From contig NC_073354.2 of assembly GCF_027580225.2 (NCBI RefSeq), forward strand, positions 32,962,501 through 33,026,500: DNA of 64,000 nucleotides, read 5' to 3'. Source of the stretch: Misgurnus anguillicaudatus (taxonomy: Eukaryota > Chordata > Actinopteri > Cypriniformes > Cobitidae). Positions within the stretch are counted from its first letter, which is position 1; each line of letters starts with the position of its first letter. Both the position numbers and the translations under genes were made by a program. This document shows, in pieces, positions 1 to 11,198 of this stretch. The notes beneath the pieces were generated by a model, which ran no database searches, was not told the origin of the DNA, and saw only the letters and a program-made list of their open reading frames with translations.

Positions 1-298
1 CCGCCAACTCCCCATACAGCAACAACCTCCATACACTCCTGAATTTTGTCTTCTGTGTAACACTGTGCTTCATAAAGCTCTGTTACACTCGGAGGACAGC
101 GATACAGCAGCAGGTGATGCACCAGATCCAAGTTTTTGATTATTGGCTCAATCTGAAGATTATCAAAGACGGTCAGAGTCAGGGATAAATGTGTTACAGA
201 TGATAGATAGACATATGTAATTTCAGGCAAGCAGACAGACAGACAGACAGATAGATAGACAGACAGACAGAGAGAGATATGTCATGTCAGGTAGACTA

Positions 299-332
<34 letters not shown>

Positions 333-1201
333 TGTAGATGTTATGTAGACAGGCAGACAGGTACTATAGATGGATGGATGGATGGATTAAATGACTGACT
401 GATGGATGGATAGATAGGTAGACAGACAGATTGACAGACAGACAGACAGTTACTGTATATAGAAAAACAGACAGTTGAAAGAAAGACAGACAGAAATACA
501 GTTAGCTGGATAGACAGACAGATTTCATGTCAGGTAGGCAGACAGACAGATAGGAACTGTAGATGGATGGATGGATTGACTGGCAGGCAGACAGGCAGAG
601 AGAGAGAAGTCTTGTCAGGAAGAGAGATCGAATGATGGATGGATGGATTGATTGATTGACAGACAGAGAGAGAGAGAGATTGACTGACAGGCAGTCAGAT
701 GGATGGATGATGGATGGATTCATTGACTGGCAGGCAGACTGACAGAGAGAGAGATCTCATGTCAGCTAGAGAGATCGATCAATCGAATGATCAGTCGAAT
801 GATCGGTGGAATGATCGATTGGTGCTGTCGAATGATCGATTGATCGATTGATCGGTCGAATGATCGATTGATCGGTCGAATGATCGATTGATCTTTGAAT
901 GATCGATTGATCGGTCGAATTATCGATTGATCGGTCGAATGATCGATTGATCGGTCGAATGATCGATTGGTGCTGTCGAATGATCGATTGGTGCTGTCGA
1001 ATGATCGATTGGTGCTGTCGAATGATCGATTGGTGCTGTCGAATGATCGATTGATCGGTCAAATGAACGAATGATCGATTGATCGAATGAACGAATGATC
1101 GATTGATCGAATGATCAAATGATGGATGGATCAATTGATTGACAGACAGACAGACAGACAAAAAGAGAGATGGATGGATGGATGGATAGATGATAGGTAG
1201 G

Positions 1202-1241
<40 letters not shown>

Positions 1242-1299
1242 GTTTGACAGAGAGATTGACAGAGAGATTGACAGACAGACAGAAGACAGACAGGTACTG

Positions 1300-1335
<36 letters not shown>

Positions 1336-4300
1336 TGAAAGAAAGACAGACATACAGTTAGCTGGATAGACAGAGAGATTTCATGTCAGGTAGGCATACA
1401 GACAGCAGGTACTGTAGATGAATGGATGGGTGGATAGATTTATGGATAAATGGATTGAATGACTGGCAGGCAGGCAGACAGACAGAGAGATGTCATGTCA
1501 GGTAAACAGGCAGGAAGACAGACATGTATGATAGATAGATCGTGTGTGAAGTCAGACTCACGCGATATATGTGCTGCTTCTGATTGAAGGTTGGTGCTGT
1601 CATGATCTTGCAGTGATAGTAGGTTTGTTCACTTGGCACTGTAAACTGAAACATTGTAATTTTTAATATATCAAGCATGTACAGTTTTAACTTTCTGCGT
1701 TTTATATGTTTTACTTTAGTTTTTTCTGAATCAGTTCAGAATGTGATTGTTAATGCATAAAGTTTAGTGGCGTCAGCAAAAATAAATCCTTCACATGCAA
1801 AATAGAACATAAAAACAGTCAAAATGTCTCTTACATTGACCATGATCATGTCGAAATACCGGCTGTCTGGAGGGGTGACCTGAGGCATGTACTTTAACAG
1901 GTTCACCTCCTTTGTGCCTCTTCTGTTTCTGTGGTACGTGATGTCATCGGTCTGTCCATACGCATAGATGAGTTTGATGGGAAGAGTCTAATTATCAAAT
2001 AAAGCAAAAAAAACACACTTTTATTTCTAGACTTGCAGAATTATAACTCTTAGACTTTTTAAAGCAATCTAAACATTAAAGTCTGTGTAAAGTTTTTTTC
2101 AGAAATACATTTCAGAGACTAAACACATTCTAAATGTTAGATTGTATTGTTGAAACACGTCACAAAGACTGTGTGAACTATGTAGTACTGAATTGTGAAG
2201 TTACAGTTTAAACAGTTTTTCCACATTTCTGGGTTTTCCACATTTCTGTGTTTAGGATTATTTATATAAAACAGTGGCTCGATGATGCAATGAAGCCACC
2301 GAGTATGGCCCCGCCCCTAACACAATCGCGATGTTGTAGCGGTATTTGCGAGTGGGTTTCAGAGCAGAGAGTGGACACGCCCCCAGCGTTTGAGAGCAGC
2401 GAATCCTCACTGTTTTTCCAAGGTTTTGATAACTTATTTTATTTACTTGGCGGTTTTAATCCTTCAAATTTGGCTGGGTGGTTAATATGACAGTTTTCTA
2501 TAGTGTGACAAACTGAGAACACATTTAATATCAGACTTTACATGAACATAAGCTAAATCAGGTGAATGATCTATTAAAAGATGAATATGAAAAAATGCTT
2601 CCTCTTTTATAAAATTGACTAAACATTTTATTGACTTCATTTCACTTGACAAACAGGTTCTGTAGTTAATGGAGTTTCTAGAAAAGATGTTGGTCCCCCT
2701 GGGACAGGGTATTGAACATTGTGTGGATTCCCAGATTTTGTTTCGTAATCCTTCAGTTCCACTGTCATTGTTTTGTAAATGAAACCGCATATGTCTTACA
2801 CCGAATGAAAGGGGAGAGTTAAACTGATAGTGTTTTTGAACTACTTTCCTTTGTATACTTATGGCAATGAATACAAAAACGTATACAATGAATACACAGA
2901 CTCACAGTGATGGGTAAATCATCTTCATCACATGTCTCCATAGACCTCTGAAACTTCATGACTGTTTTCCCATCAAACTCACTTAGAGAAAGGAGTTTGT
3001 AGTTTTGTTGCTGGTCCACCACAGGCATCGAATTCCCAACAGCATGCCGGTCCTTAACACGGATAATAACATGTGATAAACAATTATTCATTCATTGTAT
3101 GTTGTTTAAACAATGGTTATGCAATTAGATATAGGCTAATTCCCAATCAGGTTAAACAGGTATTATTTTAACATTTTGACTATAGTAACAGAGCAAAACA
3201 CTTTTATTCATATTAGGTTAATTATATTTGCAATCTGTTTTGGAATATTCAATTTGATTATTTTATGGGTTGGCTAATTCATTAGATTTTGTACAAAGTG
3301 AAAAAAACACAATAATGATACCCCACCCCTAAACCCAAAGTCACACAGCGGCAAAAGCAAATCGTATAAAAACATACAAATTTAGTTGAGTTCATACAAA
3401 TATAAAATACGAATTGCCATAAGATTGTGTTGAAACAGACATTTACATATTTGTATACAAAATGTTTAATTCAATTAAATAAAAAAAGTGAAAATAATGT
3501 TTAAAATGATAAAAATAAGAATATAAGAATATAACACACTCTCAGAATAAAAGGTACAAGAAGGTCTTACTATTTATCTTAACAAGAGATGAGTTGCTAA
3601 AACTTAAAAAATGAAGTTCAACTAGTCAAGATAAATAATAGTAAGTTAAAATGACTTCTAAAAAAAAAAAGTTTTATTTAAAAAAATACATATCTGTACC
3701 TAAATGGTACATAGGACCATTTTAAAAGGTACCGTCCCAGTGACAACTTCTGTACACTGTAAAAAACATACTTTGCTGCTTTACATTATTTTGTTGAACT
3801 CGGATTTACAAGTCATTTCAACTTACTATTATTTATCTTGACTAGAGATGAGTTGTTATAACTACAGGTGAGTAACAACTCATCTCTTGTCAAGATAAAT
3901 AATAGTAAGTTGAAATTACTTGTAAATCTGAGTTGATTCAACAAAAAATGTTAAGGCATTTTTTACAGTGTACCTTTTATCTGAGAGTTGCAGACCAAAA
4001 AAAAGTTATATGCTAAACTTTCATTACTTTGCAATGAATACAATTCTGACAAAAACTAAAACAATCCATCTTGCTATAAGAATTATGTCAGGTAAATCAG
4101 TTAAATACAAAATTGCACAAAACACGCACATAAATGGGGTTTTAATGCCACAAAGTTATTGATATTTAGTGATTATATTTAGATTTTCTACCGAAAAATA
4201 GCTGCCGTTTGGTCCGACTCCTCCAATGACGATATCAGCTCCAAACATTCCTCCATTGGGGCTGAAGCCAAAACCAATCCAGCCGCTGGTGTTGACGGTG

Positions 4301-4464
4301 AGCTCGAATAAAATAGTGCCCTGGATTTCATCGAATCCCCACTTAAGTTGTACCTTCTGCTCGGGGTCCAGGTGTTCAGAGAAAGGAAGAAGAGGATCTT
4401 CCTGAGCCCGAGATAACTGGACTGAAATCAAGACCAGGTGCAAAACAAGAGAAAATAGACCCAT
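1..4464 (-). CDS. DBH-like monooxygenase paralogue A, 5' part (exons 1-5, 3' end outside window)
   Basis: Exons read 5'->3' on the minus strand: 4464-4192, 3052-2906, 1987-1835, 1645-1562 and 152-1; the last continues about 4 nt past the window edge. The start [17 protein letters not shown] opens a signal peptide and aligns with the starts of paralogues B and C; an in-frame ATG lies 7 codons upstream at 4485. Exons 1-3 encode a DOMON domain ([22 protein letters not shown]). Exons 4-5 begin the copper monooxygenase N-domain (TYYHC, then LVHHLLLYRC with the His-His CuA pair). All visible introns are GT/AG, including exon 3 with AAT|GTAAGA, which is lost in B and C. Known for the family: PHM/DBH-type enzymes hydroxylate substrates in the secretory pathway using copper and ascorbate; the substrate of MOXD proteins is not established. 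The promoter region differs from B and C and has no equivalent TATA-like box. Confidence 0.85.
226..1530. repeat. GACA/GATG/GATA array in intron 4 of paralogue A
   Basis: Mixed tetranucleotide DNA with runs of GACA, GATG, GATA and GAGA, and recurring short blocks such as ATGTCATGTCAGGTAG. It starts a few dozen bases after exon 5 homology ends. Long open frames across it translate to Ser/Leu/Cys or His/Ser/Ile repeats and are not genes. Introns 4 of B and C hold different expansions at the same place. Confidence 0.9.
771..1130. repeat. GATC-rich minisatellite (20-21 bp units)
   Basis: Tandem units of the type ATGATCGATTGATCGGTCGA (20 bp), with a block of 21-bp units ending GGTGCTGTCGA at about 959-1050 (four to five near-identical copies). 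It is embedded in the GACA/GATG array. Each unit contains GATC and near-palindromic ATCGAT. Confidence 0.85.
3752..3973. mobile_element. Palindromic MITE in intron 1 of paralogue A
   Basis: Ends are inverted copies of GTACACTGTAAAAAA. The interior is a near-perfect inverted repeat: a stretch with TTTATCTTGACTAGAGATGAG on one arm and its complement on the other, around a short loop near 3860-3875. No ORF. A diverged half-copy with the same core lies just to the left at about 3540-3660. Introns 1 of B and C keep only a short remnant. Confidence 0.75.
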
Positions 4465-7239
4465 TTCACCTGCTAAAATGAACAACGTCTTTCTCTTTGC
4501 ACATGAAAACAGCCCTTGTTTAATAGTGCAACACTTTGTTAGCTGTTGCCGACAACCCTCACAGCTGACTCACAGCTCATCTCAGGTTGCAGTTTGCCTG
4601 TTCATTACAGCACTATAGCGACTAGACAATGAAGTTTGTGATAAACTCTAAAAGGTGCTCAGTCATACAGACACATAAAAAAACTGATTAAGCGTTACGT
4701 AAGTGCCCAAAAAGGACTTAATAAATAAATATTTATTTTACAGCTCAGATCAACAGTGGCCACTGAAAATCAATTCATGTAGGGCAAAGATGAACTCTTT
4801 AATAACAAACAGTTTCAAACCCATTGTTTCCCCTTTAAAATCATTTGATCTATTCATAGAAGCAGCATGAGCCATTATGTGTTCAATGAAAACAAAATAT
4901 AAAAGAGCTTTCATGAAAGTAAACACTGTGTGTGCACATGCGTGTGTGTGTGTGTTGCACCATTTTGGCTTTTTATTGAATGTCTGCATTCAGAATGATG
5001 AATTTTCATCCTTAGTAATTTTGTTTTAAAAGGATGAGTAATTATTTATTATTTAAAAGACACACAATATACCATTCTTTTTAAAAGTAAAAGTAAGGTT
5101 GTATATATGGGTAAGTTCACATAATTCAATAAAATATAATTTCACATAATTCAATGAAATATAGAATTTTTTAGGACCAAATTTACTTATTTATTGAATA
5201 AAATATGAAATGTTTTTCAATTTAATTTTTATTTAAATAATTGAAATATTTATATTTAATATTAACATTGTATAACTATACCCTGCGACTTATATTTAAA
5301 TATTTTTAGTTTTTTAAGGACCGAATTTACTTATTTATTGAATATAATTTGAAATGTTTTTCTTTTGAGGGGAAACTATATTGGATTGCAATTTGGATCT
5401 TAAATAATTTATTTAAAATTGGCAAAATATGTCTTACATATAAAAGCATATGAAAAATTCCTGTAATTTCCATTAGAAGGCGCGCTATAAGCGTCTCATT
5501 AATTCGTGAATAAGATTTCACTAAAAGCATCAGGTGTCAAAAGTGAAAACTTAAAATTTTGTATAAAATCGTTATAATAAATATATAAAACGATATGTAG
5601 TTCATATACAAAGAGAAATTCGCTACAGCATGCTCTATAAATCACTTTTTTTATTTAGTGGTCACAGACGACTGTGATTGGTGCGCTAACCTGCGCGGAG
5701 GAAAGTACTGAGTGTCAGATGACAACACTGTTTATTGGTATGATCTAAAAGTCCTTTAAAAGCAGGCGCAGAGCTATATTGACAGCTGGCCCGCCCAATC
5801 GGAAATAAAAAATACTACTCTGTATAGTTAAACATGGATACTACTTTATGTGGTGTATTTAATCTAGCATGTTATGTTAAAAACAGTACTATAAGTAAGC
5901 CTGATAACTTTTTTAAAAACTATTATACAGCAGTTGAATGTTGCGTTACAGTATGGTTCTAATGAGAAAAATATTCCCGAGCAGCTTTCAGCCATGATCA
6001 CTTTGAGAACTTTTTTTGCAAGCAAGTGGAAAACGTATTTTGAATAACAACACGTTATAAATATGTTTGATATACCATGAGCTCTGTAATTCAGCACTAT
6101 AAGTCACGCCACGTTTATTGCTACTGCAACACTTTATACAATATAGCCTATTGCTTTTAAGCAACAAATAGCCTATCATAACTATAAGCCTATGAGACTT
6201 ACTTCAAGAAATGCATTAAAAGAAGAAAGACGTAGGCCGCGAAAATGGTCCGTGGTTTCTAAATTGATGCTTATATATTTTAGTCAAGGAACCTAATGTC
6301 AAGTACTGTAGTTGGGTAGTGCAACACTTATCTAAATATGACATAACAAATTACTGATTTAATTATTTTAAACAGATTCATTGTCAGTGCAGTTTTACAT
6401 ACAGTGATGGCCAGGCAAATTGTAATTTCGAGCCCTGTGATAAGTTATTAACATAATTTACAAGTTCCTGTTATTTAAAAGTGCTCACTTTGGTTGACGT
6501 CTTCGTTGGAAACTGTAGCGGGACGGGCTGCATCTCTGTCGGCATCCTCTCTGACTCGGGGTGTGGAGGCGGATGGAGCAGACGAGGGCGCTTGGCAATC
6601 GTTAGCTGAGCTGCTGGCTAACAACACTGATGTTAATTACTATCGTTAGCATGAACTGCTAGCTAAATCGGGGATGTAGCATTACGAGGTTGTTTGTAAA
6701 TCTGTTTCAGTAGTTCGCTTCATCTTTCCTATGATGACAGGCAGTGAACCAGGTAGTGATTGACAGTTCTCTAATCCAATTGCGTTGGGCATTGTCAGAT
6801 TGACGGCAACCTGGCCCAATGGCGTTTAGGCGAATCTTATTTCAAAGAATCCGGACCCTCGGTCCTCGCATAATAACCTATTTAGTGAGTGTTTTAGGGT
6901 ATATTTGCGTTTATTCACATAATACAATTGGATTAGTTCCAAGAAAAGTGGAAATACGCCATATACCTGTGTATACCCTCACTAAATCACTGTTTAGAAG
7001 TGGGTATACGCAAGTCCGACTGATAAAGAAGTGGGTATATGCCGTATACCTGCGTATACCCTGGACTGTCTACAGCACTGAATACAATATAGTTCTCAAT
7101 TTTTATTCGCTATTTACCTAGGCATGGATGAATAATAAGAGGTCTGTACATGGCAATGACATACTGTATCATGAGTCTCAAACGCGTTTGTTTCCTTATT
7201 TTTATGTAAACCTCGTGCACGCAAAAGACCATTGAAAAC

Positions 7240-7545
7240 AGGTGCCTGTGATGTCAAAGTCGAGAGGTACACCCCCAACAATAAATTACACATTAAATTA
7301 ATTACAAAGATGTTAAAAAGTTTACTAATGTGAACTACTGGCATGAATCTCAGAGCAGAACTCAATATTATTATTCATGACCCCTCTAAATAGGGCAAAT
7401 CCTAGGGTTGTAAATGGACGTTTCTGGATCATTTTTGCACTTAATAAAGTTACATACCTTTTATGTAAATATCAAAAAACAATTTAACATATTATTTCAA
7501 TGCATTCTTTGGCTCCTTTAACTGTCTCAGGCTTGACTGTCGACC
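7240..7545. repeat. Duplicated upstream block (copy between A and B)
   Basis: Nearly identical over about 300 bases to 34376-34692. Because both lie at the same relative place upstream of a paralogue, they mark the extent of the original tandem duplication unit rather than a dispersed repeat. Confidence 0.7.
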
Positions 7546-7551
7546 AAATAC

Positions 7552-7843
7552 ACCAGTGCTCTCAAACATGGTGCCCGCAGGCACCAGGTTGCCCGCCCCA
7601 CACAGAGTCTGTAAGTTGCCTGCTGCAGAAGCACATTCTATTAATAGCCTCAATTTTAATATTTATTTAGTACATATTTTACATTAGCTTGGCTTCTATT
7701 ATGTGTTAACATTTTAAACAATGATAAAACATATCAACAAGTAAAATCAAATAAAAAGGTTTTGAGTAGACTTTCAAAAAGGTAATTTTATCCATTGTGG
7801 TAGTCGTTGCTCACAAAAAGGTTGGAGACTCCTCAACCTCATA
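7552..7843. mobile_element. Small hAT-like non-autonomous element
   Basis: Begins near CAGTGCTCTCAAACATGG and ends near AAAAGGTTGGAGACTCC, the terminal style of short fish hAT derivatives. No ORF. Only its left 25 bases or so remain in the matching place of the B-C spacer (about 43382-43406). Confidence 0.45.
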
Positions 7844-8129
7844 TAGACGCTATCCAAGGACGCATTATTGTTAAAGTTCTACCTGTGATTTCCACTAGAG
7901 GGTGCTGTATGTATTTGTCATTTCAACTTTAGAGTAACATCCCAGTGTAAATGATGTTAACACCAAACATTGTTTATTCAGTATAGTTCATCTATCATGT
8001 TTTCCTTTATTATTATCTATTTTTGTTATACTGTGTGCTTATTGTGAAAACAGTTAGTATGAATAAAGTGTGTTGTGTAAATATGCAAGAAACGCTACTG
8101 AGGTATAAAGTCCATAAGTCTGTGCTCTT

Positions 8130-8283
8130 CCCTTACAAATATTAACCATGCTTTCACTTAAAAAAAAAAAAAAGTTTACTGTAGTAAAACTATGCTTACC
8201 ACAAAATGCTACTAATCAATACACCAAAAAGCCACGGTTACAACACTTTTACCACAAAAAAACATGGTTATTTTTTGTAAGGG
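8130..8283. mobile_element. MITE with CCCTTACAAA termini
   Basis: Inverted ends CCCTTACAAAtATTAACCATG and CATGGTTATTTTTTGTAAGGG. Same family as 31165-31331 and the truncated copy at 59075. It lies just downstream of the paralogue B polyadenylation signal. Confidence 0.65.
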
Positions 8284-8345
8284 GTTTGGATGTGGGTTTT
8301 CTTAATTCGTCAAAAAAAAGAAAATATAATGGAAGATAAAAGGCC

Positions 8346-8351
8346 TTTATT
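8346..8351 (-). promoter_or_regulatory. Polyadenylation signal of paralogue B
   Basis: AATAAA on the minus strand, 269 nt after the stop codon at 8620. The 3' UTR between stop and signal is alignable with that of paralogue C, which supports this as the real transcript end. Confidence 0.6.
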
Positions 8352-8619
8352 CTCACATGGCTTTACATAAAAAACAAGTCACAAATACATTGTGGCTAAT
8401 AAGCTAACAACAGGGTGTCACTTAATTATAATATATATGTAATATCCTTTGTTCATCAAAAAAAATTAAAATGCCTTATAAATGACGGCGCATTTAACAT
8501 TTTGATATCTTGCTGAATTTTCTGTGACTCTGGTTTCTGTTGAGGCTTTAGGATAATCCCTGTAAGACTGGGTGACCAAAGGTCTCCTAAGTTGATCAAC
8601 TTAGAAATAGAAAACATCG

Positions 8620-11142
8620 CTATTTTGGTAATAAAGATGCCAACTGCACCACCAAGCAGACGAGCAGCGATATCCAAGCAAGACGTGCAGTGGTACAACT
8701 GCAGGGTACAGAAGGAGTCACTTCCAGATCAGGAATCCTCCCAAACTTGTGTTTGTCGTTTTGCTGTAAGTGCATATAGAAAAAGCTGTCACAAGCTGGC
8801 CCTTATCAAAACAAATAAATATGTTCCACCCTCATGCAGTCATTTTCCCCCCCAAAAAAATACTGGTGGGTGTTTCAACCCATGGTTGGGTGAAATATGG
8901 ACAAACCCAACTTTTGGATTAAATGAACTTACAAAATGTCCATACCAAACATGGATTGAACTTGACATCAAATAATGCTAACCCCCGGGATCTCAAACCA
9001 CCCACCTAAAATTTAATGGGTTATTTTCAAACAAGTGTTGGGTGAAAAAGGCACAAACACGTTCATCCTCCTGTCTGTCTGTCTGTCTAATTGTCCGTAT
9101 GTCTATCTGCATGTATGTCTGCCTGTCTGTACATCTGTTTAAATGTTTGTCTACTCACTGCCCATCTGTCTAGCTGTCTGTCTCCTATCTGTCTGTCTAC
9201 CTGTCTGTCCATCCTCCTGTCTGTCTGTCTAACTGTCCGTATGTCTATCTGCATGTATGTCTGCCTGTCTGTACACCTATATATCTGTTTGTCTACTGTC
9301 TGTCTAGCTATTTGTTCCCTATCTGCCTGTCTATCTGTCTGTCCATCCACCTGCTCGTCTGTCTAGCTATCTGTCCTCTATCTGTATGTCTGTGTATCCA
9401 CCTGTCTGTCTGTCTCTCTCTCTGTCTGTCTAATTGTCTGTCCGTCTATCTATCTATCTGCATGTCTGTCTGTCTGCCTGTCTGTACACCTGTACATTTG
9501 TTTGTCTACTTTCTGCTCGTCTGTCTAGCTATCTGTCCCCAATCTGTCTGTCTACCTGTCTGTCTATCCACCTGTCTGTCTGTCTGTCTAATTGTCCCTC
9601 TGTCTGTCTATCTGCATGTCTGTCTGTCTGCCTGTCTGTACATCTGTCTATCTATTTGTCTACTCTCTGCCTGTCTGTCTAGTTGTCTGTCCACCTATCT
9701 GTCTGTCTAATTGTCCATATGTCTATCTGCATGTATGTCTGCCTGTCTGTACATTTGTCTATCTGTTTGTGTACTTTCTGCCTGTCTGTCTGTCTAGCTA
9801 TCTGTCCCCTATCTGCCTGTCTACCAGTCTGTCTATACACCTGTCTGTCTGTCTGTCTGTCCTCCTGTCTGTCTGTCTAATTGTCTGTATGTCTATCTGT
9901 CTGTACATCTGTCTAAATGTCTAAATGTTTGTCTACTCACTGCCCATCTGTCTAGCTGTCTGTCCCCTATCTGTCTGTCTACCTGTCTGTCCATCCTCCT
10001 GTCTGTCTGTCTAATTGTCTGTATGTCTATCTGCATTTCTGTCTGCCTGTCTGTACACCTATATATCTGTTTGTCTACTGTCTGTCTAGCTATTTGTCCC
10101 CTATCTGCCTGTCTATCTGTCTGTCCACCTGTCTGTCTTTCTGTCTGTCTAATTGTCTGTCTGTCTATCTATCTATCTATCTGCATGTCTGTCTGTCTGT
10201 CTGTCTGTCTGTCTGCCTGTCTGTACACCTGTAAATTTTTTTGTCTACTTTCTGCTCGTCTGTCTAGCTATCTGTCCCCAATCTGTCTGTCTACCTGTCT
10301 GTCTATCCACCTGTCTGTCTGTCTGTCTGTCTAATTGTCCGTCTGTCTGTCTATATGCATGTCTGTCTGCCTGTCTGTATATCTGTTTACCTGTTTGTCT
10401 ACTCTCTGCCTGTCTGTCTAGCTGTCTGTCTACCTGTCTGTCTGTCTATCTGTCTACCGATCTGTCTGTCTAATTGTCAATATGTCTATCTGCATGGTTG
10501 TCTGCCTGTCTGTACATTTATCTGGTTGTGTACTTCGTGCCTGTCTGTCTAGCTATCTGTCCCCTATCTGCCTGTCTGTCTGTCTGTCTGTCTGTCTGTA
10601 CATCTGTCTATCTATTTGTCTATTCTCTGCCTGTCTGTCTAGCTATCTGTCCCCTATCTGCCTGTCTGTCTGTCTGTCTGTCTGTCTGTACATCTGTCTA
10701 TCTATTTGTCTATTCTCTGCCTGTCTGTCTAGCTATCTGTCCCCTATCTGTCTGTCTACCTGTCTGCATGTCTGTCTGCACATCTGTCTATCTATTTGTC
10801 TACTCTCTGCCTGTCTGTCTAGCTGTCTGTCCACCTATCTGTCTGTCTATCTGTCTACCTCTCTGTCTGTCTAATTGTCAATATGTCTATCTGCATGTAT
10901 GTCTGCCTGTCTGTACATTTATCTGGTTGTGTACTTTCTACCTGTCTGTCTATCCACCTGTCTGTCTTTCTGTCTATCTGCCTGTCCGTACACCTGTATA
11001 TCTGTTTGTCTACTTTCTGCCCGTCTGTCTAGCTATCTGTCCACCTATCTGTATGTCTGTCCATCTGTCTGCCTGTCTGTCCATTTGTATATCTGTCTGT
11101 CTAAATGTCTAGGTGTCTATAGGTCTGTCTATCAGATTCAGT

Positions 11143-11198
<56 letters not shown>

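Larger units (their letters stand above)
4465..8345. other. A-B intergenic spacer
   Basis: No host gene is seen. The first 150 bases are the promoter-side flank of paralogue A. The middle is AT-rich unique-looking DNA. A block at about 5640-5830 has two CCAAT-type motifs and a TTTAAAAG motif. 6480-7100 is GC-richer and contains repeated GTTAGC/GCTAGC words and GTATACC words, probably an old mobile element. 7240-7545 is alignable with 34376-34692 upstream of B, and two small DNA elements follow. This spacer gives the empty site for the BEL/Pao element of the B-C spacer. Confidence 0.6.

Noticed and set aside
766..1353. 195-codon minus-strand frame with His/Ser/Ile repeats
   Set aside because: Product of the GATC/GATG minisatellite; not conserved in B or C.
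2248..2490. 80-codon plus-strand frame in intron 2 of A
   Set aside because: Homologous DNA in B is broken by indels and the frame is not conserved.
5640..5830. CCAAT-rich segment as promoter of a host gene
   Set aside because: No coding exon follows on either strand before the next repeat; kept only as a remark in the spacer entry.
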